Of a stretch of 64,000 nucleotides of DNA, positions 8,223 to 17,295 are shown piece after piece; the stretch's first letter is position 1, and the number at the start of each line of letters is the position of its first letter. Position numbers and translations under genes: made by a program. The notes under the pieces were generated by a model. The model was not told the origin of the DNA. It saw only the letters and a program-made list of their open reading frames with translations, and made no database searches. The DNA is from Dyadobacter fanqingshengii. GTDB taxonomy: Bacteria > Bacteroidota > Bacteroidia > Cytophagales > Spirosomataceae. The stretch is from NCBI RefSeq assembly GCF_023822005.2, contig NZ_CP098806.1, positions 2,418,001 to 2,482,000 on the forward strand, read 5' to 3'.

Positions 8223-10445
8223 TTATTGTAACTTTTCCCAAAACGCCTCTTCCAGCTTCTTGTCGCTGGAATAACCGCGTCTGCTTTGTTCAGAATGATT
8301 GGTGTATTTGAATAAATCCTTTTTCAGGTGCTGCTTTTCTTTTAATGACAACGTTTTCCCGCTCACCAGTTTCTGCAACGAGCCAATGAATTCCCAGTTT
8401 CCCAGGCCACCATTGAAAGGCCCGCTATTGATAAGCCGGTCCGATAATGTGCCACCGGCCAACCGTAATCGGGATTGTTGCTCATTATTGAGTTTTTCAT
8501 AATTCAAAAAACCGGAGACTTCCGCGGCTAGCTGGGCTATGCTTTTTTCCCTATAAAATTTCTCGGCATTCAGATCATTGCTGATTTCCTTCAATTCACC
8601 GCTCAATCGCTTCTCCCGTTCTTTAATCGGCGGCGGATCATAACCGCTTTTCTTCACATAAGTTCTCGCCTTATGCTGGGCAGATTTAAGAAATTCCAAT
8701 GCCTTATGCTCAAACGGAAGCGCTTTTTCAGGTTCATACAAACGCAAATGCAGCTCCGATTGCCACATTTGCTCCAACGCCATTTTCAGCAGGCTCCTCG
8801 TTGATTGTTCGTAAAATGTATTCGTTTCGGCATCATCGTGCGCGTGCACATATTGCTCCATTAATGCCGCCAGCGGATCTTTTTCACCCGCTTCCCCCTG
8901 CCCTTTTCCATGGTCATGCCCGTCATGATCATCCTTATGCGCGGGCTCGCTGGCTCTACGTTCTGCCGCTTCGCCCTCCCCATCCGATTTGTGCGTGAAC
9001 GCGTCCAGCATATTTTCACCGGACGGAATTGCTGCATCCGGCGCTCCGCCGCCGCCAATGCTCGTTTCAAATTCTTCACCCAAATATTGCCCGTAGCGCA
9101 GCCTGAGCACTTTTTGGTCAAAACCGATTTCGTTAGAGATGGAGGCAAATTCCTTTTGCGGCAGCTTCTTGCGTTTGGCGATCAGCTTCTCCGTATCAAT
9201 GATGATCTGCCGCTGACTCCTGAAATATTCCGGCATAATGTTCACCGCCATGGTTGCCAGCTCCGCTTCTTCAACATTGGCTGTGTCTTTATAAACCAGG
9301 AAGTAAGTGTTTGATTTACTGAAATTTGCTTGTGGCGATTTATTATCAACTGCCGCCCAGTAGTAATACAATTCGTCCCCGGGCGTAAAGTTCAGCTCGC
9401 TGAGATTGATCTCTTTTTGCAAGTTGGCTTCTTTGAAATCCGTCGGCGTCAGCGGAAATTTTACTTCGCGAAACTTAACATTCTCACCTGATCCCCTGGC
9501 TAATGTTGCCACGATAAATGCCTGTCTGACAAGAAAGTCGTCCGAAATTTTTGCCGTAATTTTGATTGTTTTGGCGTCTTTTAAGAAGTGATATGTATAC
9601 AATTCCTTGGACGCAGGCTCAATTTTCGGAGCGAGATCGGGTAATGCTTCCAGCCTGTAAAAATCAGATTGGTAAACCAGGGAATCCTTCCAATAACCCT
9701 TCATCGCATACAAACCGGATCCCGTAATCTTGTCTGAATGCGTGAAAACACCGTTCTGCTTTCGAAAAGCAATTTCCTCGCCCCCGTTATTGGTCAAGCG
9801 CAGCACGAGATTTTCCGAATGTGTGAACTTCACTCTCCAAGTTAATAACGATCCGGTTATTGTACTGACATTTAAATCATTGGATTCCCGCTCAGGCAAT
9901 TTGGTGTAAGCTGGCGGAGCAACGTGAATGCTGGCAGACTCAAATTCGGGTGCCAGCAAAACATTCGCTTTTTGGGATTTTTTCTCAGCAGTTTGAATGC
10001 TATCCGCTGCTTTTGTATTAAAAGAAATGACAGGATAAATGAAATGGAACGCCAGGGCTGCCAGAAATACGCTTAAATACACTGTCAGGTTATTATAAAG
10101 TTTGGCAATAGGAAAATCAAAATTGCGGTTTGTAATGCGCTCCAACTGTAATTGCTCCGCAATGTTCAGCTCAGGTTTTTCCAGAAGATGTAGACTGTAT
10201 TCCGTTTCGCCCACGTGGCTGTGAATCAGTGAAATCGCCTTTTCTCTATTATTCTTATAAATTCCTGTAAGCAAAATTCCCGCGCATAACCCCGCAAACG
10301 CTGCGAAAACGCTGGCAGCATGAAACGGCCCGGTAAAACATGACGCGAAAAGATAGGCGGAGGCGGCCAGCAGCAGGCAGCGCAAAACCGCGCCCGCATA
10401 AAGCTGTTTGGTCACCAAACCGATCATTTTCCTTAGTTCATGCAT
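8223..10445 (-). CDS. DUF4175-like large membrane protein
   Basis: This 740-residue protein has two N-terminal transmembrane segments (about 15-55), a short cytoplasmic stretch with LIHSHVGETEYSLHLLEKPE, another transmembrane segment near 125-145, and a long extracytoplasmic part. That part has Ig-like strands (about 165-400), then charged helical regions. The layout resembles DUF4175 proteins often found beside MoxR and BatA genes. A His/Asp/Gly-rich linker (HKDDHDGHDHGKG, near residue 500) could bind metal ions. It overlaps the upstream BatA-N gene by 8 bases, supporting coupled expression. Molecular function is unknown. Confidence 0.75.
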   Translation of the reverse strand: MHELRKMIGLVTKQLYAGAVLRCLLLAASAYLFASCFTGPFHAASVFAAFAGLCAGILLTGIYKNNREKAISLIHSHVGETEYSLHLLEKPELNIAEQLQLERITNRNFDFPIAKLYNNLTVYLSVFLAALAFHFIYPVISFNTKAADSIQTAEKKSQKANVLLAPEFESASIHVAPPAYTKLPERESNDLNVSTITGSLLTWRVKFTHSENLVLRLTNNGGEEIAFRKQNGVFTHSDKITGSGLYAMKGYWKDSLVYQSDFYRLEALPDLAPKIEPASKELYTYHFLKDAKTIKITAKISDDFLVRQAFIVATLARGSGENVKFREVKFPLTPTDFKEANLQKEINLSELNFTPGDELYYYWAAVDNKSPQANFSKSNTYFLVYKDTANVEEAELATMAVNIMPEYFRSQRQIIIDTEKLIAKRKKLPQKEFASISNEIGFDQKVLRLRYGQYLGEEFETSIGGGGAPDAAIPSGENMLDAFTHKSDGEGEAAERRASEPAHKDDHDGHDHGKGQGEAGEKDPLAALMEQYVHAHDDAETNTFYEQSTRSLLKMALEQMWQSELHLRLYEPEKALPFEHKALEFLKSAQHKARTYVKKSGYDPPPIKEREKRLSGELKEISNDLNAEKFYREKSIAQLAAEVSGFLNYEKLNNEQQSRLRLAGGTLSDRLINSGPFNGGLGNWEFIGSLQKLVSGKTLSLKEKQHLKKDLFKYTNHSEQSRRGYSSDKKLEEAFWEKLQ

Positions 10446-11565
10446 GAACCCGCGCCATGTTTTTGTTGAGTGAAATCCAACGTTCCAGGATTAATGTTAA
10501 GACAAAAAGCAACATTAACCACTTTTGCAAATTATTTGAGGACTGTACTCCTTCCGTTCTGACAATCTCAAATGCTGCTTCTAACTGCTTCTGACTTAAC
10601 GGATTTAAGTGATTTTCCAAATGATAATGGTCAATCATCATTTCCCCCAGCAATTCCGGCAACTGGCCGTTTTGCACTACATCAGAAGTCGCTAAGCGCA
10701 ATGAATCACTCACTTGAATGACATTTTCAAACACACTGTCGCCTATATTTCCTTCCCGGACGACATACACTGTTTGTGCATTTCGCTTTGCTATGGGCTT
10801 ATCTGTAAATATCCAGTCATACTGAGTGCGTGATGCTGTTTTCAAATCAATGTTAAATGGAATTCCGAAAACTTCTTTTAAAGCTTCCAAACCAGCCTGA
10901 ACCGTTTCGGCTTCATCCGGATTCCGATAATCGATCAGAACAATGATGTTGTCTTTCCCGATCTTCTCAGCCAAGCCAATCAAAGGGTTTTCCAACTTTC
11001 GCGCTGAATCTCTGATAGCTTTCAGTTTGTAAGTCCCAGGGATAAATATTTTAGGTAAACGGGTTATTTGCTGATTGTTAGTCAGATACAAGTTCAGGTT
11101 TGTGTTGTCATTTGCAATGTCATTAATGCTTTGCTGCAATAAGAACAAACCGTCATTGTTCTTTGGAATTGAACCAATGTCGGCCAAAGGCTTTAAATCA
11201 GCGCCGATCCAGATTACTTTTTCCTCTCTTTTCAGCGCACTTTCCAGCTCGAACCGAAAGTTGCTGGCCACTTTTGGATCGGCCTGCACCAAATGAATTT
11301 CTTCTTTTTTAATGTCTTTGCCAAGCCACTTTACAACCGGCTGACTCAATAATATAGCAAGCAAAATTATCAGCACACAGCGGATCAAAAGCAGCGGAAT
11401 TTCATCCAGCCTGATGCCGCGGTGTTGCAGCGAAGTTTTATCAAGAAGCCATTGAGAAGCAGCCCAGGCAAGTTGCTTACCTTTTTTTTGATACCAAAAA
11501 TGAATGATTACCGGCAAGGCCACCGCACACATTCCCCACAGCATATGTGGATTCAAAAACTCCAT
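10438..11565 (-). CDS. BatA N-terminal domain membrane protein
   Basis: A 375-residue protein opening with the BatA/aerotolerance-regulator N-terminal signature: MEFLNPHMLWGMCAVALPVI, then HFWYQKKGKQLAWAASQWLL, and a second transmembrane segment (LLIRCVLIILLAILLSQPVV). A soluble domain follows, and the protein ends with a transmembrane helix (KWLMLLFVLTLILERWISLN). The family pairs with MoxR ATPases and DUF58 proteins in membrane-linked assemblies linked to stress tolerance. No DxSxS metal-binding site is seen, so any VWA-like domain would be degenerate. It abuts the DUF58 gene with no gap. Confidence 0.82.
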   Translation of the reverse strand: MEFLNPHMLWGMCAVALPVIIHFWYQKKGKQLAWAASQWLLDKTSLQHRGIRLDEIPLLLIRCVLIILLAILLSQPVVKWLGKDIKKEEIHLVQADPKVASNFRFELESALKREEKVIWIGADLKPLADIGSIPKNNDGLFLLQQSINDIANDNTNLNLYLTNNQQITRLPKIFIPGTYKLKAIRDSARKLENPLIGLAEKIGKDNIIVLIDYRNPDEAETVQAGLEALKEVFGIPFNIDLKTASRTQYDWIFTDKPIAKRNAQTVYVVREGNIGDSVFENVIQVSDSLRLATSDVVQNGQLPELLGEMMIDHYHLENHLNPLSQKQLEAAFEIVRTEGVQSSNNLQKWLMLLFVLTLILERWISLNKNMARVHA

Positions 11566-12474
11566 TTATCCTTTCCGTTTCGTTAAAAAAGCCTTCAAAA
11601 CCATTCCAATGGGATCGCTCATACGTGCCCGTACGAGGCTTACATGCGGAATTTGCAACGCTTCTTTCAACTGCTGCAAATATAAATCCGCCGATTCCTG
11701 AAACTTCTCCCGCACTGATCCGGCATCCAGCTCCAATTCCCTGCCCGTTTCCAGATCTTTGAACCGGTAAAAACCTTCAAGATTAAAATCCACTTCCTGG
11801 TCGCCCAAAATTTGAAAAACCACAATTTCTCGATAGGGGCTTGCCAGCGACCTGATCAAGTTCAACCATTCGTCTTGTGCTTGCAAAAAATCGCTTACAA
11901 AGATCAGCTGTTCTTTTTTCTTCGATTGCAGCTCAGGAAATTTGATGTTTCCATCACTATCGGCTTCCCGCCGCCAGGGCCCATTCGCAACCGTTTTTTC
12001 CAACCCCACCAGCATTTTTTGAAATGCCTGCTTACCCGAAGACGAAGTGCCAGTTGCGGAAATAGTCTGTATCGCACCGTCTTTCAATGTATACAAACTC
12101 ATCTGATCATTCTGAATGTAGCAGAGATAACTCAGCGAGGCCAGCAGGATTTGGGCATATTGAAGCCTGCTAACACCATTTTCAGCATAATTCATGGAAC
12201 CGGAAAGGTCGAGGACAAACCTTACTTGCTTGTCGCTCTCGGTCGATGATTCCCTGATCAAATGTTTATCCGTCCGCGCAAAAAGCTTCCAGTCGATGCG
12301 TTTCGGATCGTCTCCGGGCTCGTAATGCCGATATTGCTCAAACTCCACCCCTATCCCCGACCGCTTACTGGCATGGATACCCAGCATCAGTTCTTCGCTC
12401 ACCAGCTTCCCGGTCAGTTGCAGATTTTTCAGCTTGATGAGCTGAGATGCGAGTAAACCAATGCTTTTTGCCAT
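11566..12474 (-). CDS. DUF58 / VWA-like protein partner of MoxR
   Basis: This 302-residue cytosolic protein carries the DUF58 hallmark YEPGDDPKRIDWKLFARTDK (about residues 50-70). A VWA-like domain with a DxSxS-type metal site (VRFVLDLSGSMNYAE, Asp89-Leu-Ser-Gly-Ser) follows. DUF58 proteins are the regular partners of MoxR AAA+ ATPases, which lie next door here (17-base gap). They are thought to act in chaperone-like maturation of protein complexes. It is fourth from last in the colinear cluster. The metal-binding motif is intact, so the protein is probably functional. Confidence 0.88.
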   Translation of the reverse strand: MAKSIGLLASQLIKLKNLQLTGKLVSEELMLGIHASKRSGIGVEFEQYRHYEPGDDPKRIDWKLFARTDKHLIRESSTESDKQVRFVLDLSGSMNYAENGVSRLQYAQILLASLSYLCYIQNDQMSLYTLKDGAIQTISATGTSSSGKQAFQKMLVGLEKTVANGPWRREADSDGNIKFPELQSKKKEQLIFVSDFLQAQDEWLNLIRSLASPYREIVVFQILGDQEVDFNLEGFYRFKDLETGRELELDAGSVREKFQESADLYLQQLKEALQIPHVSLVRARMSDPIGMVLKAFLTKRKG

Positions 12475-12491
12475 ATCAATATTGCTGGCCG

Positions 12492-13484
12492 TCAGGCCTT
12501 TATCGTTCGCAACAACTGATCAATCACCTGATCCGTGCTGATGTTTTCGGCTTCGGCGCGGAAATTCATAGCGATCCTGTGACGTAATACGGGATAAGCC
12601 AATGTTTGGATATCTTCCGGGATCACGGAAAAGCGTTCGCTCAGGACTGCGCGTGCTTTGGCGCATAATACGAGCGCTTGCCCTGCGCGCGGGCCGGCTC
12701 CCCAGTCGCACCATTCTTTAACGAAGTCGGACGGACTTCCTTCTGGTCGGCTCGCCCGCACCAACCGGTTAATCCATTGAATGAGATCATCGCTAATGTG
12801 CACTTGCCGCGTTAATTTTTGTAAATCGACGATTTCAGAATCTGTTAAAACGCGCTCAATATCCGCTTTGAATGATCCCGTTGTGCCTTTCAAAACGTCC
12901 AGTTCTTCCTGTTCATTGGGATAATTCAGTTTGATATAAAGCAGGAAACGGTCGAGCTGGGCTTCCGGCAGCGGATATGTCCCGGCTTGCTCGATAGGAT
13001 TTTGAGTGGCAATGATCAGAAATGGATTGGGCAGCTCATAATTCGTCCCGCCGTAAGTAACGGATTTTTCCTGCATCGCTTCCAGTAATGCTGCCTGCGT
13101 TTTGGGAGGCGTCCGGTTAATTTCGTCGGCCAAAACAACATTGGCAAAAACAGGACCTTGGTTAAACTTGAAAAATTTCCTGCCGGTTTCGTGATCTTCT
13201 TCCAGAATCTCGGTTCCTACAATGTCACCCGGCATCAGATCCGGCGTAAACTGGATCCTTTTAAAGCTCATATGCAGGGCTTCCGACATGGTTTTGACCA
13301 TTAATGTTTTAGCCAAACCAGGCACGCCTTCCAGCAAACAATGCCCCGAAGCAAGCAGCGAAATCAGTATTTCGTCAATGGCTTCATGCTGCCCGACAAT
13401 CACCTTGGCAATTTCCTTTTTAAGCAGCGGCAGCTTGGCGACAAGCGTCTTATAATGGGTTAGGTTGTTTGTTTCCAATAGCAA
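12492..13484 (-). CDS. MoxR-family AAA+ ATPase
   Basis: A 330-residue AAA+ ATPase of normal MoxR length. Walker A is GVPGLAKT (53-60) and Walker B VVLADE (116-121). The sensor region reads FLIIATQNPIEQAGTYPLPE, followed by AQLDRFLLYI, the classic MoxR arginine-finger surroundings. The C-terminal lid (about 230-330) contains WGAGPRAGQALVLCAKARAV. MoxR ATPases remodel or insert cofactors into client proteins together with VWA proteins. In this cluster the likely clients or partners are the DUF58, BatA-N and TldD/TldE products (inference). It follows the DUF4159 gene by 6 bases. Confidence 0.93.
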   Translation of the reverse strand: MLLETNNLTHYKTLVAKLPLLKKEIAKVIVGQHEAIDEILISLLASGHCLLEGVPGLAKTLMVKTMSEALHMSFKRIQFTPDLMPGDIVGTEILEEDHETGRKFFKFNQGPVFANVVLADEINRTPPKTQAALLEAMQEKSVTYGGTNYELPNPFLIIATQNPIEQAGTYPLPEAQLDRFLLYIKLNYPNEQEELDVLKGTTGSFKADIERVLTDSEIVDLQKLTRQVHISDDLIQWINRLVRASRPEGSPSDFVKEWCDWGAGPRAGQALVLCAKARAVLSERFSVIPEDIQTLAYPVLRHRIAMNFRAEAENISTDQVIDQLLRTIKA

Positions 13485-13490
13485 ATTAAG

Positions 13491-14111
13491 TTAATTGGCA
13501 TTCAATGCATAAACCACGATATTCACGCCGAAACGCGTATTATCGACGGCCAAAAAGCGTTTGTTCCGAAAATCATAATCCCATTCGCAGCCGTAATCTT
13601 TATTGCTGTACAACACGCCAATCCTCCCGTTAATCGTGATCGCTTTGAGATAATCGTGCACGAGATCGTCGCCCCAGCCGTTCAACTCGAATGAAGTCGT
13701 TGGCGGGCCCTCTTCAAATTTGAAAAAACTGTGATATAGCGGATGGTTATTGGGGATTTTCTGCAAGGCTTTTGGACCAAATGTCCGTTCCATTTCCTGC
13801 TCAAATGATTTGGCGAAAAGTCCGTCGATATCATGGTTGCAGTCGTCTACAAAAACGAAGCCGCCATTTTGCACATATCGCCGGAAGTGATCCCTTTCCT
13901 GCGTAGAAAACTCAACGAGCTTATGCCCACTGAGATAGCAAAAGGGACTTTTGAAAATTTCATTACTATTAAGCTGAACCACTTTTTCCTTCTCGTCAAT
14001 GGGAATTGTGGTGTATTCTACCAGCGAATGCAACAAATTGGAAGGCATTCGCTGGTCGGTGTCCCAGTTTCCGGACGTGTATTGAATTCGTGTAAAGAAA
14101 AAAGGCTTCAA
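13491..14111 (-). CDS. DUF4159 domain protein
   Basis: A 206-residue protein matching DUF4159 in tone: the N-terminal FFFTRIQYTSGNWDTDQRMP, the core FRRYVQNGGFVFVDDCNHD, ERTFGPKALQKIPNNHPLYH and the late GVLYSNKDYGCEWDYDF. The fold resembles a glutamine-amidotransferase-like Rossmann domain without a visible catalytic Cys-His pair. It has no signal peptide. DUF4159 genes recur in MoxR/BatA clusters. This one overlaps the preceding TldE-like gene by 4 bases and precedes moxR by 6, physically joining the TldD/TldE half and the MoxR half of the locus. Confidence 0.8.
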   Translation of the reverse strand: MKPFFFTRIQYTSGNWDTDQRMPSNLLHSLVEYTTIPIDEKEKVVQLNSNEIFKSPFCYLSGHKLVEFSTQERDHFRRYVQNGGFVFVDDCNHDIDGLFAKSFEQEMERTFGPKALQKIPNNHPLYHSFFKFEEGPPTTSFELNGWGDDLVHDYLKAITINGRIGVLYSNKDYGCEWDYDFRNKRFLAVDNTRFGVNIVVYALNAN

Positions 14112-15445
14112 ACTGCGTCGGAAAGTGAAGAAAATGTAAACTCCCTGATTTTCATGGGTGGAACCAAATAGTTCCTGTCTGACTCCGTGCTCACAACCCT
14201 TTCCGATTTACCCAATGTTTCCAGATTGTTCAGCATAATGACCGGACTTTCGTTGAAACGGAAGTTTTTGACCGGATGCTTGATGACCCCGTTTTCAATG
14301 TAGAATGTCCCGTCGCGCGTAAGGCCCGTGAGCAGCAATGTTTGCGGATCCACTTCTCTGATATACCAAAGTTTGGTTACCAGAATGCCTTGCTTCGTTG
14401 ATTTGATCAATTCTTCCATCGTTGCCGTTCCGCCCTCCATAATCACATTGCTGGGAAAAGGAACGGGCTTAACATTGTTTTTCTGTGCCCAGTAACGTGA
14501 ATAAACCATGTTTTTGACGACACCTTTTTCAATCCAGTTCATCTTTTGCAAAGGCTGACCGTCGCCCGACCAGGTTGATGCCGGCAAATCCGGATGCATC
14601 GGATCTGAGTAAATGTTCACGCGTTCGTCAACGATTTTCTCTCCTAATTTGGTCTTCCCGCCCGGCTTGCTCAGGAATGATCGGCCTTCATCCGCGCTCC
14701 TTGCATCAAAATTGAAATATATATTTTCCAATAAAACCGCGGCCGCCGTGGGTTCAAGTATAACTGTGTATTTTCCTGGTTCCAGAGCCTTTGCATTCAT
14801 AGAACCGGTGGCTTTTTGAATGGCAATGGTCGTAGCCGCTGCCGTATCCAGCTTATTTACATCGCTATAACCTCTCGCAATGTACCCCGAACCTGTGCCA
14901 TCCGGCGTGCGGACAGTCAGGGAGAAGTTTACGCTTGTGCTTGGGTAATAGGCAAATAAGCCTTTCGAATTCATCATGGCCGAATAACCTTTCTGATTGT
15001 CCAGGAAACCTGCCGCTGTTAAATTTTTTGCCCGCGACAATTCCAGACTTTTTGCAACCGCGTCGGCGCGCTTGTCTGCATTGATTGCTGCCGTAGATTC
15101 GAAGAAACCAGAAGATTTAAGATAGGTCTGAGGCCCGAGAATACTCACATATTCAGGATTTTCCGGAGCTAGCTGGGCCAATTCTTCGGATCTTCTCACC
15201 ACTTTTTCCAATGATTCGTCGCTGAATTCATCAATCGTCGCAACGCCTACTTTCTTGCCAAAAGACGATTGAACCGACAAATTCTGGTTAACGAGCGAAC
15301 CGCTTGTGGACACTTCGTTTCTTGCGTAACGCAGGTTGCCCCGCTCCTCGCCCAGCAGGTTTATTTCGCATTCATCCGCTTTGGAGTAAGCCAGCACTTT
15401 TTGCAATAATGCTTTTGCTTCTGATTCAGATAATATGATTGACAT
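14108..15445 (-). CDS. TldE/PmbA-family protein, copy 2
   Basis: This 445-residue member of the TldD/PmbA family begins at the ATG at 15443-15445 (MSIILSESEAKALLQKVLAY). The paralogue at 18612 starts at the equivalent position, so a 20-residue upstream extension is rejected. It lacks the HExxxH zinc motif of TldD, as expected for the TldE/PmbA subunit that pairs with TldD in a zinc protease complex. Shared segments with its paralogue include GKYTVILEPTAA, SGDGQPLQKMNWIEKGVVKN and DPQTLLLTGLTRDGTFYIEN. It has no signal peptide, unlike its TldD partner. It lies 75 bases after the TldD-like copy 2 and overlaps DUF4159. Confidence 0.85.
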   Translation of the reverse strand: MSIILSESEAKALLQKVLAYSKADECEINLLGEERGNLRYARNEVSTSGSLVNQNLSVQSSFGKKVGVATIDEFSDESLEKVVRRSEELAQLAPENPEYVSILGPQTYLKSSGFFESTAAINADKRADAVAKSLELSRAKNLTAAGFLDNQKGYSAMMNSKGLFAYYPSTSVNFSLTVRTPDGTGSGYIARGYSDVNKLDTAAATTIAIQKATGSMNAKALEPGKYTVILEPTAAAVLLENIYFNFDARSADEGRSFLSKPGGKTKLGEKIVDERVNIYSDPMHPDLPASTWSGDGQPLQKMNWIEKGVVKNMVYSRYWAQKNNVKPVPFPSNVIMEGGTATMEELIKSTKQGILVTKLWYIREVDPQTLLLTGLTRDGTFYIENGVIKHPVKNFRFNESPVIMLNNLETLGKSERVVSTESDRNYLVPPMKIREFTFSSLSDAV

Positions 15446-15468
15446 GTTTTTTGAATTTTGAATGAGTG

Positions 15469-15522
15469 AATGATTGAATGACTGAATGTGAAAGAAAATA
15501 TTCATTCACTCATTCAATCATT
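15469..15522. repeat. Inverted repeat of GAAT-type tetranucleotides between TldD-like and TldE-like copy 2
   Basis: A perfect 13-bp inverted repeat (AATGATTGAATGA at 15469-15481; its complement at 15510-15522) with a 28-base loop, built from quasi-tandem 4-base units of the GAAT/GAGT/GATT type. The right arm overlaps the TldD-like stop codon. It may form a transcript hairpin that tunes expression between the two genes. Confidence 0.6.
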
Positions 15523-17158
15523 AGATTTTTCTGGCTGTATTAATCACATTTACTCCATTGAAGCGGGTTGTTGAACTTCCGTGTGAAACGGCGCTGGACT
15601 GGGAAGGCTGGCCTTTTCCATCGAAAAACGAACCGCCGAGGCGATAATCTTTTTCATCGCAAACCTGCACACATGAATTCCAAAATTCTTGCGTATTGGA
15701 CTGATAAGCAACGTCTTTCAACATTCCTGCAATCTTGCCATCCTTGATCTCGTAAAACAACTGACCGCCAAATTGGAAGTTATAACGCTGCTGGTCAATC
15801 GAGAATGAACCGTCGCCAATGATGTAAATGCCTTTTTTCACATCCTTAATCATATCGTCCACGGACAAGGGCGTTTTGCCGGCGGCGAGGGACACGTTGG
15901 GCATCCTCTGGAACTGAACGGAAGACCAGCTGTCGGCATAGCAGCAGCCGTGCGATTCCTTTTCGCCGATAATGTGCGCCTGATCACGAATGGCCTGGTA
16001 ATTCACCAGAACACCCTCTTTTACGAGATCCCATTTCTTCGTATTCACACCTTCGTCGTCCCAACCAACAGCGCCCAGCGACCCTTCCTGCAATTTATCA
16101 GCGATCAGGTTCACTTGCTTGCTGCCATACTGGAAGTTTTTGGATTGCCATTTGTCCAGAGTTGCAAAGGAAGTTCCTGCAAAGTTGGCCTCATAACCCA
16201 GCACACGATCCAGTTCGAGCGGGTGCCCAACGGATTCGTGAATGGTCAGCCAAAGGTGCGACGGATCGAGGATCAGGTCATATTTTCCCGCTTCAACCGA
16301 TTTTGCTGTTAATTTTTCTTTGGCTTGTTTGGCTGCGGCAGTGGCATCTTCCAGCATGTCGTAACCTTTGTTATAACGAGTTGTTACGCCCGTAATTTTA
16401 TCAGAAGGATTGGCTTGCAGATAATCAAAGCCCATGCCCATTGGGGCGCTTAGTGCATTCCTGGTTTCAAATTTTCCGCTTTTCGGATCAATGGCAGTTA
16501 CATTGAAGATCGGCCAGATGCGATGCACGTCCTGATCAATGTAGGAGCCATCCGTGGAAGCAAAATATTTTTGTTCATTTACCAAAAAAAGCACTGAATT
16601 CACATAATTAGCACCATTTTTCATCGCTGCATCATTGACAGAAAGCAGCAGATTAACCTTTTCCTTAATGGGCACTTCAAAAGCATTTTTCTTGATCGGG
16701 GCTTTCCAGCTTACTTCGCCAAAACCTTTTTGAGGGGCCAGTTGTACAGGCTCTTTCATCAGCTTTGCATTCGCTTTTGCAATGGCAACGGCATCTTCGG
16801 CGGCTTTGGCCATTTGGGCTTCATTATTTACATCCACCACTGCGGCAAAACCCCAGCATCCGTTGGCAATCACGCGCACGCCCACACCATAAGATTCCGT
16901 GTTAACAATGTTCTGGACTTTGTCTTCGCGGGTGACCACAAATTGATTGAGATATCGGCCAATCCGCACATCCGCATAGGAAGCCCCCTTGGATTTCGCA
17001 GCGTTCAGCGCAGCGTCTGCCAACCTCTTTTTAACGGCTACATCGACGCTTTTTTCAAAAAATGCCTCGGGTGAAACATTCCTGCCCATTGCAAAGGCGG
17101 GTATCATGAACGCTCCGGTTCCAAGGCCAGCCAGTTGTATAAAGTCTCTGCGTTTCAA
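15521..17158 (-). CDS. TldD-family zinc protease subunit, copy 2, with twin-arginine-like leader
   Basis: The 545-residue protein very likely starts at the TTG at 17156-17158, giving M-KRRDFIQLAGLGTGAFMI, because the paralogue at 20420 starts with ATG at the same KRRDF position. The leader looks like a Tat signal (Lys-Arg-Arg-Asp-Phe, then a hydrophobic stretch). The zinc-binding HExxxH motif is intact (HESVGH, 307-312), and the second conserved block is EKESHGCCYADSWSSVQF. TldD with TldE forms a protease that trims small peptides in other bacteria. Export of the TldD half is unlike the cytosolic E. coli enzyme and is a feature of this locus. Confidence 0.85.
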   Translation of the reverse strand: MKRRDFIQLAGLGTGAFMIPAFAMGRNVSPEAFFEKSVDVAVKKRLADAALNAAKSKGASYADVRIGRYLNQFVVTREDKVQNIVNTESYGVGVRVIANGCWGFAAVVDVNNEAQMAKAAEDAVAIAKANAKLMKEPVQLAPQKGFGEVSWKAPIKKNAFEVPIKEKVNLLLSVNDAAMKNGANYVNSVLFLVNEQKYFASTDGSYIDQDVHRIWPIFNVTAIDPKSGKFETRNALSAPMGMGFDYLQANPSDKITGVTTRYNKGYDMLEDATAAAKQAKEKLTAKSVEAGKYDLILDPSHLWLTIHESVGHPLELDRVLGYEANFAGTSFATLDKWQSKNFQYGSKQVNLIADKLQEGSLGAVGWDDEGVNTKKWDLVKEGVLVNYQAIRDQAHIIGEKESHGCCYADSWSSVQFQRMPNVSLAAGKTPLSVDDMIKDVKKGIYIIGDGSFSIDQQRYNFQFGGQLFYEIKDGKIAGMLKDVAYQSNTQEFWNSCVQVCDEKDYRLGGSFFDGKGQPSQSSAVSHGSSTTRFNGVNVINTARKI

Positions 17159-17295
17159 AGTATATATGTTTGCTAATAGTGAAGAATTTGGCTTTTGAAA
17201 ATAAAAAGTGCAAAGCATAAGCTAACGAAAAGACCCGATAGAATCAATGCACTTTTTACATAAGGAAATTAACCGATTTAAGCGGCAACGCCCTG

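Noticed and set aside
8699..9314. Plus-strand frames of 99 and 134 codons inside the DUF4175-like gene
   Set aside because: They are reverse-strand shadows of the long, clearly conserved minus-strand gene.
6516..14111. Phage-defence MoxR/VWA system
   Set aside because: There is no nuclease, protease effector or other defence domain nearby, and the composition matches the common Bacteroidota MoxR/BatA membrane cluster.
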